Assembly: GCF_019061145.1 (NCBI RefSeq)
Contig: NZ_JAHQZS010000003.1
Coordinates: 1 to 64,000 of the forward strand
Direction: 5' to 3'
DNA: 64,000 bases
DNA from: Anianabacter salinae
GTDB taxonomy: Bacteria; Pseudomonadota; Alphaproteobacteria; Rhodobacterales; Rhodobacteraceae
Of this stretch, positions 9,173 through 17,493 are shown piece by piece (positions within the stretch are counted from its first letter, which is position 1; the number at the start of each line of letters is the position of its first letter). The translations under genes and the position numbers were made by a program. The notes below the pieces were generated by a model that did not search any database, was not told the origin of the DNA, and saw only the letters and a list, made by a program, of their open reading frames with translations.

Positions 9173-9751
9173 ATGAATGACATCATCTCGGGGCTGCGCG
9201 TCGCGGCGGCCACAATGGCGATCTGCGTTGCGGGCTATACCACCGTAATCCTCACGTTCGCGCAGGTCGTAACACCGGCAACTGCCAACGGATCCCTGAT
9301 CTCGCGCCAAGACGGCTCTGTGATCGGCAGCCGTCTGATTGCACAGGCCTTTACATCGCCGGAGTATGTCTGGCCGCGACCATCGGCGGTGGGCTACGAT
9401 GCGGGCGGTGCAGGGGGATCCAATCTTTCGTCCGCCAATCCGCAATTGGCAGACCGGGCCGAAGCCCTGATCGAGGCCCACGGCGGTGTGAGCAGGGCCG
9501 ACCCGATTCCTGCGGACCTCGTGACAGCATCTGGGGCTGGGCTTGACCCTCATGTCTCGGTGGAAGGTGCGATGTTCCAGGCGGGCCGTGTCGCACAGGC
9601 GCGCGGTGTCGAGCCCGCCGCTATCACGGCGATCATCGACCGACTTGCCGAGCGCCCCGGCGGCTTTCTGACCGACGAACAGATCGTCAACGTGCTCGAA
9701 CTGAACCTTGCGCTTGACGCCGAGTTGTCGGTGCAGGCCGTCGCCGACTAG
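9173..9751 (+). CDS. kdpC: KdpC, periplasmic-facing subunit of the K+ pump
   Basis: 192 aa with one N-terminal membrane anchor (AATMAICVAGYTTVILTFAQ, about residues 10-30). The typical KdpC core follows: GSLISRQDGSVIGSRLIAQ, FTSPEYVWPRPSAVGYDAGG, SNLSSANPQL and DPHVSVEGAMFQAGRVAQAR. KdpC raises the ATP affinity of the complex. AGGAGATAGAACC precedes the ATG. The protein is full length for the family. Confidence 0.95.
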   Translation: MNDIISGLRVAAATMAICVAGYTTVILTFAQVVTPATANGSLISRQDGSVIGSRLIAQAFTSPEYVWPRPSAVGYDAGGAGGSNLSSANPQLADRAEALIEAHGGVSRADPIPADLVTASGAGLDPHVSVEGAMFQAGRVAQARGVEPAAITAIIDRLAERPGGFLTDEQIVNVLELNLALDAELSVQAVAD

Positions 9752-9760
9752 GCTATATCC

Positions 9761-12415
9761 ATGACCGAAGATGCCCGTCCCTCGCCCGATGCCCTTCTGC
9801 GCGAAGCGCAAAGGGAGGGACGTGGCACGTTGAAGATCTTTCTCGGCGCCGCTCCAGGCGTCGGGAAAACCTACGAAATGCTTCTTGAAGGCGCTGAAAA
9901 GCTCGAGGCTGGCGCCGATGTGGTCATCGGCATCGTCGAGAGTCACGGCCGCTCCGATACCGAAGCTCTCATCTCCCCGCTTCCTGTCATCCCGCGCAAG
10001 CCCATCGACTACAAAGGCCAAGTGCTGACGGAAATGGACCTTGACGCAGTGCTGGAACGCCATCCAGAGATCGTGCTGGTTGACGAACTGGCCCATACAA
10101 ACGCGCCCGGCAGTCGTCACCCAAAGAGATGGCAAGACATAGAAGAGCTGTTGGTCGCGGGCATCGATGTGATGACGACCGTGAACATCCAGCATGTGGA
10201 GAGTCTTAACGATGTAGTCGGCAGCTTCACGCACGTGCGGGTGCGTGAGACAGTGCCGGACAAAGTGTTCGAGAATGCCGAGATCGAGCTGATCGACCTG
10301 CCACCAGAAGACTTGATCGAGCGGCTGGCTGCGGGAAAAGTGTATGTTCCGGATCAGGCGAGGCACGCGCTCGATCACTTCTTTTCGAAGGGGAATCTGC
10401 TTGCGCTACGGGAACTCGCACTGCGCCACGCAGCGCAATACGTCGATGCTCGAATACAGGAGCACCAAAGCGCCAGCGGCAAGGACGGTGGGTTCGGTGG
10501 TGGGCAGAGGATCCTTGTCGCCGTCTCAGAAACCGCAGGCGGTGAGCAAGTCGTGCGCGCAGCCAAGCGATTGGCCGACGCTCTGAAAGCTCCAATCACT
10601 GCACTCTATGTGGAGACACCCGCAGCGGGCAGAATGAGCCCTTCCGAAAAGAAACAGCTCGCGCAGAACTTGTCGCTGGCGTCTTCGCTGGGCGCCACAT
10701 TGCAGTCTGTTCCGGCGACCTCGGCACAAGAGGCGATCCTTGCGCAATGCAAGGAGGTGCGCGCCACGCAGCTTGTTCTCGGAAAGTCGCGGGGGAGGGG
10801 CAGGTGGTTCGACCGGCGCGACCGGATCGTCCGTGATATTCTCGACCGGACCACAGGCGTCGTCATCCACGTCATCCCATTCGCCGACCACGTGTCGGGA
10901 CGAAGGTGGCGGGATTTCCTGCCGAGGGGCAGCTGGACTGGTGATGCGGTCGGAATCGGGTCGGTTGCAGCTCTGACCTTGGCCGCCTACCTCGCGCAGA
11001 GTTGGATCGGACGCGGACCCATCGACATGTTGTATCTTGTGCCGGTGATTGCCACGGCAAGCTTCTACGGCTTTCGTGCCGGTCTGGTCGCAGCGGTCGC
11101 TGCCGGGGTCGCTTACAACTTCTTTTTCTTGCCGCCGGTCTACACATTCATCATCTACAGCCCCGCGAATGTCATAACGGCAATCCTGCTGGTGATCGTT
11201 GCGATCATCACCGGCCAGCTTGCCGCCCGCGCCCGCTCTGCGGCGGCGCTCGCAATGCGCAGCGCGCGAGAGAACGCCGGGCTCGCCCGATTTGCCACCC
11301 GGCTCGGAGCAGTGGGAAGCACCGAAGAAACCGCTCAACTGATCCGCGACGAATTGCGCTCCTTGCTGGCGGTTCAGACAATCGTGCTGCATCCCTCCGG
11401 CGATGGCGTCGAGATCATCGCCTTTGGCCAGACCAAGCCCAAGCTCAGTCCGGTAGACCGCGCGGCCGCAGAATGGGCAATGGAACATGGTGAGGATGCC
11501 GGACTTGGAACCGACACTCTGACCGCAAGTGACTGGCAGTTCCGCCCTCTCAAAACGTCTCTTGGAACGCTTGCAGTTCTAGGGTTTCGTGGTCCCTCGG
11601 GCCGTGACCCGATCCCGGCGGAGCGAGCGGCCTTGGCCGAGAGCCTGATTGATCAGGCTGCATTGGCCCATGAACGCCTGAAGTTGGAAACCGAAATGCG
11701 CGCCATGGAAGTGGTGCGCCAGCGGGACTCTCTGAGGGCCGCGTTGCTCGCCTCTCTCAGTCACGACCTACGCACGCCGCTTACGGCGGTGACGGCGGCA
11801 GCCGCCGCGCTGTCGACCACAGGCGACGATGGCGAGTTGGTTGAGACGGTGCGCAGCGAAGCACGAAAGTTGAATCGGTTCCTGTCCGACCTGCTTGATC
11901 TGACACGGATTGAGGAAGGCGCTGTCACGCCCGACCTTGTCCCAACTGATCTCACCGACGTCATAGCCTCAGCGGTCGGTGACCTTGCCAAGACGCTTGC
12001 AGGACGAAAGGTGCAGAGTTCGATTGACCAGAATTTGCCGCTGGTGCGGGCAGATGCAGTTCTGCTCAACCACGCACTTCTGAATTTGCTCGACAACGCG
12101 GCCAAGTATTCCTCTCCGGATGAGCCTATCGAAATCATCGCGCGCATGGGACGACGAGGCCCAGTGATTGACGTGCTCGATGGAGGGCCGGGAATTCCGC
12201 AGGGAAGCGAGCTGCGTATCTTCGACCGCTTTGCGCGGGGCGAGACGTCGGATCGAACCGGAGGGTCGGGCCTTGGACTTGCCATCGTCAAGGGGTTTGC
12301 CGAAGCCATGGGGTTCACGGTCGAGGCTGCGCGGCGCCAGGGCGGTGGATCACGCTTCACGATCCGAATACCTTCTGCTGCTATCGTCCCAGTCTCGCTG
12401 GAGGACATCCCTTGA
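9761..12415 (+). CDS. kdpD: KdpD, osmosensitive K+ sensor histidine kinase
   Basis: 884 aa. The order is: N-terminal KdpD domain with Walker A (GAAPGVGKTYEML, about residues 23-35); a USP-like domain with VAVSETAGGEQVVRAAKRLA; about four membrane helices (residues ~405-490); a GAF-like domain; HisKA with the phospho-acceptor H668 (SLSHDLRTPL); and HATPase motifs LLNLLDNAAKYSSP and GGSGLGLAIVKG. It senses low K+ or osmotic stress and phosphorylates KdpE. Its stop overlaps the kdpE start, so the two are coupled. The regulators travel with the pump on the island. Confidence 0.95.
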   Translation: MTEDARPSPDALLREAQREGRGTLKIFLGAAPGVGKTYEMLLEGAEKLEAGADVVIGIVESHGRSDTEALISPLPVIPRKPIDYKGQVLTEMDLDAVLERHPEIVLVDELAHTNAPGSRHPKRWQDIEELLVAGIDVMTTVNIQHVESLNDVVGSFTHVRVRETVPDKVFENAEIELIDLPPEDLIERLAAGKVYVPDQARHALDHFFSKGNLLALRELALRHAAQYVDARIQEHQSASGKDGGFGGGQRILVAVSETAGGEQVVRAAKRLADALKAPITALYVETPAAGRMSPSEKKQLAQNLSLASSLGATLQSVPATSAQEAILAQCKEVRATQLVLGKSRGRGRWFDRRDRIVRDILDRTTGVVIHVIPFADHVSGRRWRDFLPRGSWTGDAVGIGSVAALTLAAYLAQSWIGRGPIDMLYLVPVIATASFYGFRAGLVAAVAAGVAYNFFFLPPVYTFIIYSPANVITAILLVIVAIITGQLAARARSAAALAMRSARENAGLARFATRLGAVGSTEETAQLIRDELRSLLAVQTIVLHPSGDGVEIIAFGQTKPKLSPVDRAAAEWAMEHGEDAGLGTDTLTASDWQFRPLKTSLGTLAVLGFRGPSGRDPIPAERAALAESLIDQAALAHERLKLETEMRAMEVVRQRDSLRAALLASLSHDLRTPLTAVTAAAAALSTTGDDGELVETVRSEARKLNRFLSDLLDLTRIEEGAVTPDLVPTDLTDVIASAVGDLAKTLAGRKVQSSIDQNLPLVRADAVLLNHALLNLLDNAAKYSSPDEPIEIIARMGRRGPVIDVLDGGPGIPQGSELRIFDRFARGETSDRTGGSGLGLAIVKGFAEAMGFTVEAARRQGGGSRFTIRIPSAAIVPVSLEDIP

Positions 12416-13113
12416 ACAGATCCATCCTGATCGTGGATGATGAAATGCCGATCCGCAGGCTTCTGCGTGTTGCGCTGGAGCGCGCGGGCTACGCCGCCGT
12501 CGAAGCGGATTGTGCCAGGGCTGCACTCGGCGTGCTCAAGTCTGAAGTGCCCCAACTGGTGCTGCTTGATCTCGGCCTGCCGGATCGGGACGGGCTGGAG
12601 TTGATCGGAGCGTTTCGTGAGAAAGATGTTCCCATTATCGTTCTCACGGCACGCGAGGCATCCAGCGAGAAAGTCGCAGCCCTTGATCTGGGCGCTGATG
12701 ACTATGTTACCAAACCCTTCGACAGCGAGGAACTGCTTGCACGTATCCGATCCTGTCTGCGCCGGGCGGACCAGAGCCACGGGCGGCAACGGAGGCTGAA
12801 GGTCGGACCGGTGCAGGTCGATCTAGATGCACATACCGTTCACAGGCGTGACAGCGAAGTGAAGCTTACGCCGAAGGAGTTCATGCTGCTTGCAGTTTTA
12901 GCCTCCCATCCAGGGAAGGTTCTGACCCATACACACCTTCTGCGCGAAGTCTGGGGTCCAGCACACATCGACCAAGTCGAGTATCTTCGCGTTGGCGTCA
13001 GGTCACTTCGCAAGAAGATAGAGGATGATCCGTCGGCTCCAAAGTTGATTCAGAACGAGCCGGGAATAGGGTATCGTTTGATCGAACCCGTCGATGACGC
13101 TCAAGCACAGTGA
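12412..13113 (+). CDS. kdpE: KdpE, OmpR-type response regulator of kdp
   Basis: 233 aa starting at a TTG that overlaps the kdpD TGA. The receiver domain has acidic pocket residues (LIVDDE), phospho-acceptor D53 (LVLLDLGLPDRDG), T (IIVLTARE) and K (DDYVTKPF). The C-terminal winged helix (VKLTPKEFMLLAVLASHPGK, EYLRVGVRSLRKKIEDD) binds the kdp promoter region. No ATG is better placed, and the reading starts exactly where the receiver domain should. Confidence 0.93.
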   Translation: MNRSILIVDDEMPIRRLLRVALERAGYAAVEADCARAALGVLKSEVPQLVLLDLGLPDRDGLELIGAFREKDVPIIVLTAREASSEKVAALDLGADDYVTKPFDSEELLARIRSCLRRADQSHGRQRRLKVGPVQVDLDAHTVHRRDSEVKLTPKEFMLLAVLASHPGKVLTHTHLLREVWGPAHIDQVEYLRVGVRSLRKKIEDDPSAPKLIQNEPGIGYRLIEPVDDAQAQ

Positions 13114-13202
13114 AGCTCCCGGAGCTAACGCCTTGGCAACATGGGGAAAAGGGTGTGTCGGGGTGCAGTTGCCAATATGGCATGGCGGTCGCACTTGCCT
13201 GA

Positions 13203-14150
13203 CTACGCCGCCCTGAAATCCTGCTCGAGCTTCTCGAACATGGCGACGTCCTTCTCGGGGTCCTCGAACAGATGGCCATAGCAGTCCATCGTCATGGTGA
13301 TGTTCGCGTGACCGAGTAGCGTCTGAATCTTCTTCGGGTTCCAGCCCTGCTCGATGAACAGGGAGGCCGCTGCGTGGCGCAGGCTGTGGATCGTGAACAG
13401 GCACTTTCCGTCACCGTCGACGAGCTCGAGATCGCGCATCATCGGCACGTAGATGCGGTTGTAGATGTTGGCGTAGTTCTGCGGATTTCCGGAGGCGTTC
13501 GGAAACACGAGGTCGTCGTCACCCGAGGGCACCTCGCTCTTCCACGCTTCCAGCGCCTCAACCACATTCGGCGCAAGCGGGATCGTGCGATGCCCGGCGC
13601 GGCTCTTCGGTGGCCCGATCTTGCATTGCTCGTCTGCCTTCTGACGCACCTCGATCAGCTTTCGATCAAGATCGACATGCTTCCACGGCAGTCCGCGCGC
13701 TTCGGAGATCCGGAGACCGGTGAAGATCATGGTGCGAAACATGACGGCGTGCGTCGTCGGTGCGTTGTCGAGGATGAGCCGGATCTGCTCTTTCGTCGGG
13801 ATCACCTTGTCGTCTTCGACACGCTTGCGCTGGCGCCGCATCTTCACGCTCAGCGCCACGTTGTGATCGATCCACTCGCGCTCCTCGGCCTCCGACAGCG
13901 CCGCGCGCAGGCTGACCATGATCTTGCGGGTCTGGGCTTGTGACACGCCCTCGTCGAGGAGGTCGTTCATGAAATCGCGCACATCCGACCGCGTCAGATC
14001 CGTGAGCAGAAGATGCCCTATCCTCGGCTCGATATGAACATGCGCATGCGAGCGATAGGCCTTCATTGTCGCGGTTTCGAGATCGTTACGCTCGCAGGTT
14101 TTCAGCCAGGAGGTGCATGCATCGCGGACGGTCTTGTTCTTCTTGGTCAT
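13203..14150 (-). CDS. tyrosine site-specific recombinase (phage-type integrase)
   Basis: 315 aa from the ATG at 14150. An N-terminal SAM-like core-binding domain (residues ~10-95) is followed by the catalytic domain with R147 (FTGLRISEA), K182 (GPPKSRAGHRT), H255 and R258 (IHSLRHAAA), H281 (LLGHANITMTM) and nucleophile Y291 (DCYGHLF). All catalytic residues are present. It lies just after kdpE and reads toward it, and is divergent from the gene at 14415. A decayed relative sits at 3242-3361. Whether it drives the tRNA-Phe island or only the element to its right is not known. Confidence 0.9.
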   Translation of the reverse strand: MTKKNKTVRDACTSWLKTCERNDLETATMKAYRSHAHVHIEPRIGHLLLTDLTRSDVRDFMNDLLDEGVSQAQTRKIMVSLRAALSEAEEREWIDHNVALSVKMRRQRKRVEDDKVIPTKEQIRLILDNAPTTHAVMFRTMIFTGLRISEARGLPWKHVDLDRKLIEVRQKADEQCKIGPPKSRAGHRTIPLAPNVVEALEAWKSEVPSGDDDLVFPNASGNPQNYANIYNRIYVPMMRDLELVDGDGKCLFTIHSLRHAAASLFIEQGWNPKKIQTLLGHANITMTMDCYGHLFEDPEKDVAMFEKLEQDFRAA

Positions 14151-14363
14151 TGGACACCTGTGTTGTTGCTCATGTCGCATCATACAGGGTCGGCCTGTCG
14201 CCGTCGGGCGTATTCCTCAGATTTTTATGGGTTTTCTGGCTTCTCGCAGCTCGATGATGTCGTGGAGCAGGTTGTTCGCGGGCCTTCACCGGGCTATCCA
14301 CGGACTAACCCCGTGCAGATCTCATGTGTCCGGGCGGGGAGGCCGAAGATCAGGTGGAGATTG

Positions 14364-14377
14364 GCGTTGTCCAACGC
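14364..14377. promoter_or_regulatory. palindrome GCGTTG-TC-CAACGC in the integrase divergent promoter region
   Basis: A perfect 6+6 dyad with a 2-base spacer, about 50 bp before the 14415 gene and 214 bp before the integrase start. It is the reverse complement of the dyad at 2425-2438; both are followed by CAACGCAA. It is a likely operator for an island-encoded regulator, possibly the XRE-like protein at 16633. Confidence 0.45.
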
Positions 14378-14414
14378 AAACCGGAGGGGGCGGCAGAAGT
14401 TGCTCGGGTATGTC

Positions 14415-15146
14415 ATGGTGAGCTACGGTGCGCGACCGCGTAGCGTCCCCGAGCTCCAGAAACTGCCGGGTGCTGCAGGACAGTTGCGCGCTTTGCGGGC
14501 GTTCAAAGAATACTCGGCTTCCGGGTCCGACATGCATCTCACTTTTGACTATGCGCGGCGCATTTCTGGTCTTTCCGACCTCCCAAATCTCCACAAGACG
14601 CTCAATGAGTTGGTCCAGGCAGACGATCCCGGGCGGTTGCATATGTCCATCCAGCATATTCTCGCCCGCTCGACGAACAGAGAGCTGATGGTGGCAGAAC
14701 TCGCGCCGTTCGCCTCTCGGATCACTGATGTGAGGTATGGTTGGAAGGGTGAGATCCTGTCTTTGCGTCCCGATTTTCTGATTCATGACGTATGGGCACT
14801 TAGGCGCACGCCACGCTTCGAAAAAAAGGCAAAAAATGGGCCCAGCGAGGCCGGGAGAGAGCAGACGAGGAATGCAACTGCGAGCTCCGCGCGCTCAAGG
14901 GCTATTGATGCAAATCGGTTGGCGGAGCAACTCAGCGGCATCGCTAAAACCATCGAGCCGAAGCCTCGTCGTGACAGGCCTACCGCACAGCAGATAGCTG
15001 ACGAGGCGAATGCACGAGGACTACGCACATCTCGTGGAAACCCATGGAATGCGGCTGCCGTGCATCGCGCACTGAAACGTCTGGAGCGCAGGGAGGAGAT
15101 CCCGCCGCAACCGGCGCCGCGGGACTCAACTGAAGGATCGTGGTGA
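14415..15146 (+). CDS. serine-recombinase-like protein with degenerate catalytic motif
   Basis: About 243 aa from the ATG at 14415 (preceded by GCTCGGGTATGTC). The C-terminal part (TAQQIADEANARGLRTSRGN, WNAAAVHRALKRL) matches the pattern of the Recombinase domain that follows the resolvase domain in large serine recombinases. The N-terminal ~115 residues follow the resolvase layout loosely (FDYARRISGLSDLPNLHKTL). However, the YxRxSxxxQ active-site start and the RLSR motif are not present as such. It may bind DNA without cutting it, for example as a directionality or silencing factor for the divergent integrase. The function is inferred only. Confidence 0.5.
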   Translation: MVSYGARPRSVPELQKLPGAAGQLRALRAFKEYSASGSDMHLTFDYARRISGLSDLPNLHKTLNELVQADDPGRLHMSIQHILARSTNRELMVAELAPFASRITDVRYGWKGEILSLRPDFLIHDVWALRRTPRFEKKAKNGPSEAGREQTRNATASSARSRAIDANRLAEQLSGIAKTIEPKPRRDRPTAQQIADEANARGLRTSRGNPWNAAAVHRALKRLERREEIPPQPAPRDSTEGSW

Positions 15147-16632
15147 CGGTCGGCGGGCAAGAAATCACCAGGGAGCCGCACCGGCAGCGATCCCGATCCG
15201 GCATGTATGTCCGCTCATATTCTGTCGCCAACCCAGCCTATGCCGCGACCAGCCAGCCTCAGAGCGTGTCTGCGACAAAGGGCACGGCTGGTCGCCTGTC
15301 ACCGACGATTTATTGCGGAGAAAAGCGTTGCTGCCGTAGATCGATCTACCACAGCCCCCATTTCGATCCCGGTGGCGAACATATCGCGGATCTCGCACGG
15401 GCTACTGCCAATGCGTCTCAAGCATAGATCGATCTACCAGAACGTGATCGATCAGAATGCGGCAATCCAAGGAAATGAACACTTGTTCATTTAATGAAAT
15501 CCCTTCAGCAGAAGGTATCGAGCCGCTGAGAGCCGCATACACGGCCATCTCATCCTGTGTGGCCAAAACAACACAGGGCCGCCGGATCGCCGTGTGTGGC
15601 GCTCTCAAGGCCTCTGGCGGCGACAAACACCAATCTTTCGCCTGAAAATCAGTTCCGGCAACTCGGGAAAGGCTCGATCCGCACCTGAATGCCCACAGCA
15701 TGGGAAAGGCCAGCGCTGGCCCGAGAGCCACATGACTGGTGAAGCACAATGGCGGCAGCCCATCCGGATCAGCCCGATACGACCCCATATACCACCAGCG
15801 CCGGTTGCTTCAATCCGACCGTGAAGGCCCCCGAAGCATCACACCCAAGACATCGCCACCGGACGCCCCGCAGAGCGCTTGAGATCGACACAGAACGGCA
15901 AGTCAGACATCTTCCCTGCCGGTGAGCGTCCAGCACGAAGATGCCGCTGTGTGACGTTCTCAGGGACTGACGCGACTGAAACGCGCCGACACAAGCGATC
16001 GAGATGTTCCCACATCGGAAAAGGCCAGCGCGACGCCGAGGGAAACCCATCAAGAGTTAACCACGGGTCGATCTGCACCAAGAACCACGAAGACGACGAG
16101 CGACCTGTCCGGAGAGACCCATCCGGTAGCGCCATCAGCAGACAAGGCATCATCCGCAACATGGATCATCCAGCACACTGCACCGGAGGCGTCACACAGG
16201 CCCTGAGATCGCCATGGAGAGCTATGCAGACTGAGAGTCGGAGATCACCCAAGAGAGACACTTGCCGCTGTATGGCCCTCGCAGGGCATTAAGCTTCACA
16301 GATCCACGGTTCGAGAAGATCACGCCGGGATGGTCCATGACATGAAAGACATCATCACGGGAAAGGCACGACGAAAACCGTAGTGATCACGACGTCGCCG
16401 ACAGCATATCACCAGGAGCAGGGCAGGGGGACGCTTCACCATGACCATGACCACACCAGAGACACGACACGCCGAGGTGTAAGGGCTTCATCGGCCACCA
16501 TGGAGCACCACACCACAAGCGCCCCGAAACGATATTCGACTTACAGCGGGCAGACGCATCAGCAAGGACCGGGATCAGCCTTCTATCACAGTGCACACGC
16601 AACAACGCAGCAGCGATACGAAGGAACACACC
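15147..16632. other. 1.5-kb region without a convincing gene, T-poor on the plus strand
   Basis: No open frame here has a family resemblance or sensible start. From about 15780 to 16630 the plus strand is visibly rich in A and C and poor in T, unlike ordinary coding DNA on either side. The region holds two copies of a TAGATCGATCTA palindrome (15336, 15425) and two GGCCAGCGC segments (15699-15713 and 16022-16032). It could be a long untranslated leader or non-coding RNA for the 16633 gene, a replication-related control region, or a decayed gene. Confidence 0.4.
15336..15436. repeat. two palindromes with core TAGATCGATCTA
   Basis: GTAGATCGATCTAC at 15336-15349 and TAGATCGATCTA at 15425-15436, about 88 bp apart. 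The same 12-base palindrome ends two of the 111-bp repeats, at 20770-20781 and 30632-30643. Four exact copies of a 12-mer within 15 kb, and none seen in the flanking core genes, suggests a protein binding site used across the island. Confidence 0.55.
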
Positions 16633-17031
16633 ATGTCGAAAAGCCCCGCCGCAGAATTCCTGGCGGAAGCCATCTTGATCAGTGACAAGACCCAGAAGGA
16701 GATCGCGGAAGACGCTGGCTTCACCGCGGTCAACATGCTGACCATGATGAAGCAGGGGCACAGCAAGATCCCCATCGAACGGATCCCGGCGCTTGCCCTT
16801 GCCCTGGAAGTCAGCGCCGAGCAGTTCCTCGAGATCGCCATGAAGGAGTATCACCCGGAGACATGGGAAGTGATCCAGCGCACCTACAGACCAAGCCTGA
16901 ATGAGAACCAACGGCGACTGCTGGAGATCATGTATCAGGTAGAAACGTATGACGGACCCATCATCTGGGACTACAAGCTCGAGGACTCGCTGAGGGCAAT
17001 GATGGTGTTGTCCACGTTCAGGGTGGGGTAG
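16633..17031 (+). CDS. XRE/Cro-like helix-turn-helix regulator
   Basis: 132 aa from the ATG at 16633, preceded by GAAGGAACACACC; an upstream ATG at 16591 is less likely. Residues ~19-60 form a lambda-repressor-like HTH (TQKEIAEDAGFTAVNMLTMM, then IPALALALEVSAEQFL), close to the pattern used for transcriptional control in mobile elements. The C-terminal half (NENQRRLLEIMYQVETYD) is unassigned. It faces the three-gene operon at 17494-20467 across the hairpin region and could control that operon or the integrase promoter. Confidence 0.7.
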   Translation: MSKSPAAEFLAEAILISDKTQKEIAEDAGFTAVNMLTMMKQGHSKIPIERIPALALALEVSAEQFLEIAMKEYHPETWEVIQRTYRPSLNENQRRLLEIMYQVETYDGPIIWDYKLEDSLRAMMVLSTFRVG

Positions 17032-17044
17032 GGAAGCTTGGATG

Positions 17045-17170
17045 TTCATCGACGTCACGTTCAGTCGGCTTCGCCTCCCTCGTGACAAACGGTTGATGGG
17101 TGTCAGGCACTCGCCAGGCTTCGCCTGTCTCATACCGAACCCATCAACCGTTCCGGGCTCCGCCCGTGGA
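17045..17170. other. cluster of nested hairpins; candidate replication or transfer origin
   Basis: A 14-bp perfect inverted repeat, AACGGTTGATGGGT (17088-17101) and ACCCATCAACCGTT (17139-17152), encloses a smaller hairpin, CAGGC-TTC-GCCTG. It is flanked by GTCAC...GTGAC (about 17055-17086) with an inner GGC-TTC-GCC, and by CGGGC-TCC-GCCCG (17154-17166). The folded single strand would be a multi-arm, cloverleaf-like structure. It lies between the ends of the regulator gene and the Rep_trans-like gene. Single- or double-strand origins of rolling-circle replicons look like this; no nick site was identified. A double terminator is the plain alternative. Confidence 0.5.
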
Positions 17171-17493
17171 TACTGGTTTATCTCGTATCGTCCATTGCTT
17201 CGGTGAAGGGGTAAGGGAGGTGTTAGGTGCTCTGCGGCCCGCGTTCCCCGCAAGTTATTAGAGCGAGCGCGTCGCAGGGGCGGACTCAAGCAACCTCAAG
17301 CAACACAGGCAGCGAAGGGCGCGAGAAACGTCAGTCAGCGATGAGTGATTTTCGGTGAAGAAAAGTTGGTCGCATTCTGGTCGTCCTGCACGTCCGGTAG
17401 GGTCGCTTCTGGGCCGCATTCGCGCACTTGGGGCTAGTCGATCTGGCGCGACGGTGTCTCGAAGCGCCGCCGCTTGCCAATCATCAATCCGCT
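17171..17493. other. intergenic region after the hairpin cluster, no gene seen
   Basis: About 320 bases downstream of the convergent 17494 gene. No plausible coding frame or RNA was recognised. Confidence 0.4.

Noticed and set aside
16387-17289. 300-aa minus-strand frame across the XRE gene and hairpin cluster
   Set aside because: It is antisense to a better supported HTH gene and crosses the hairpin array; no domain resemblance.
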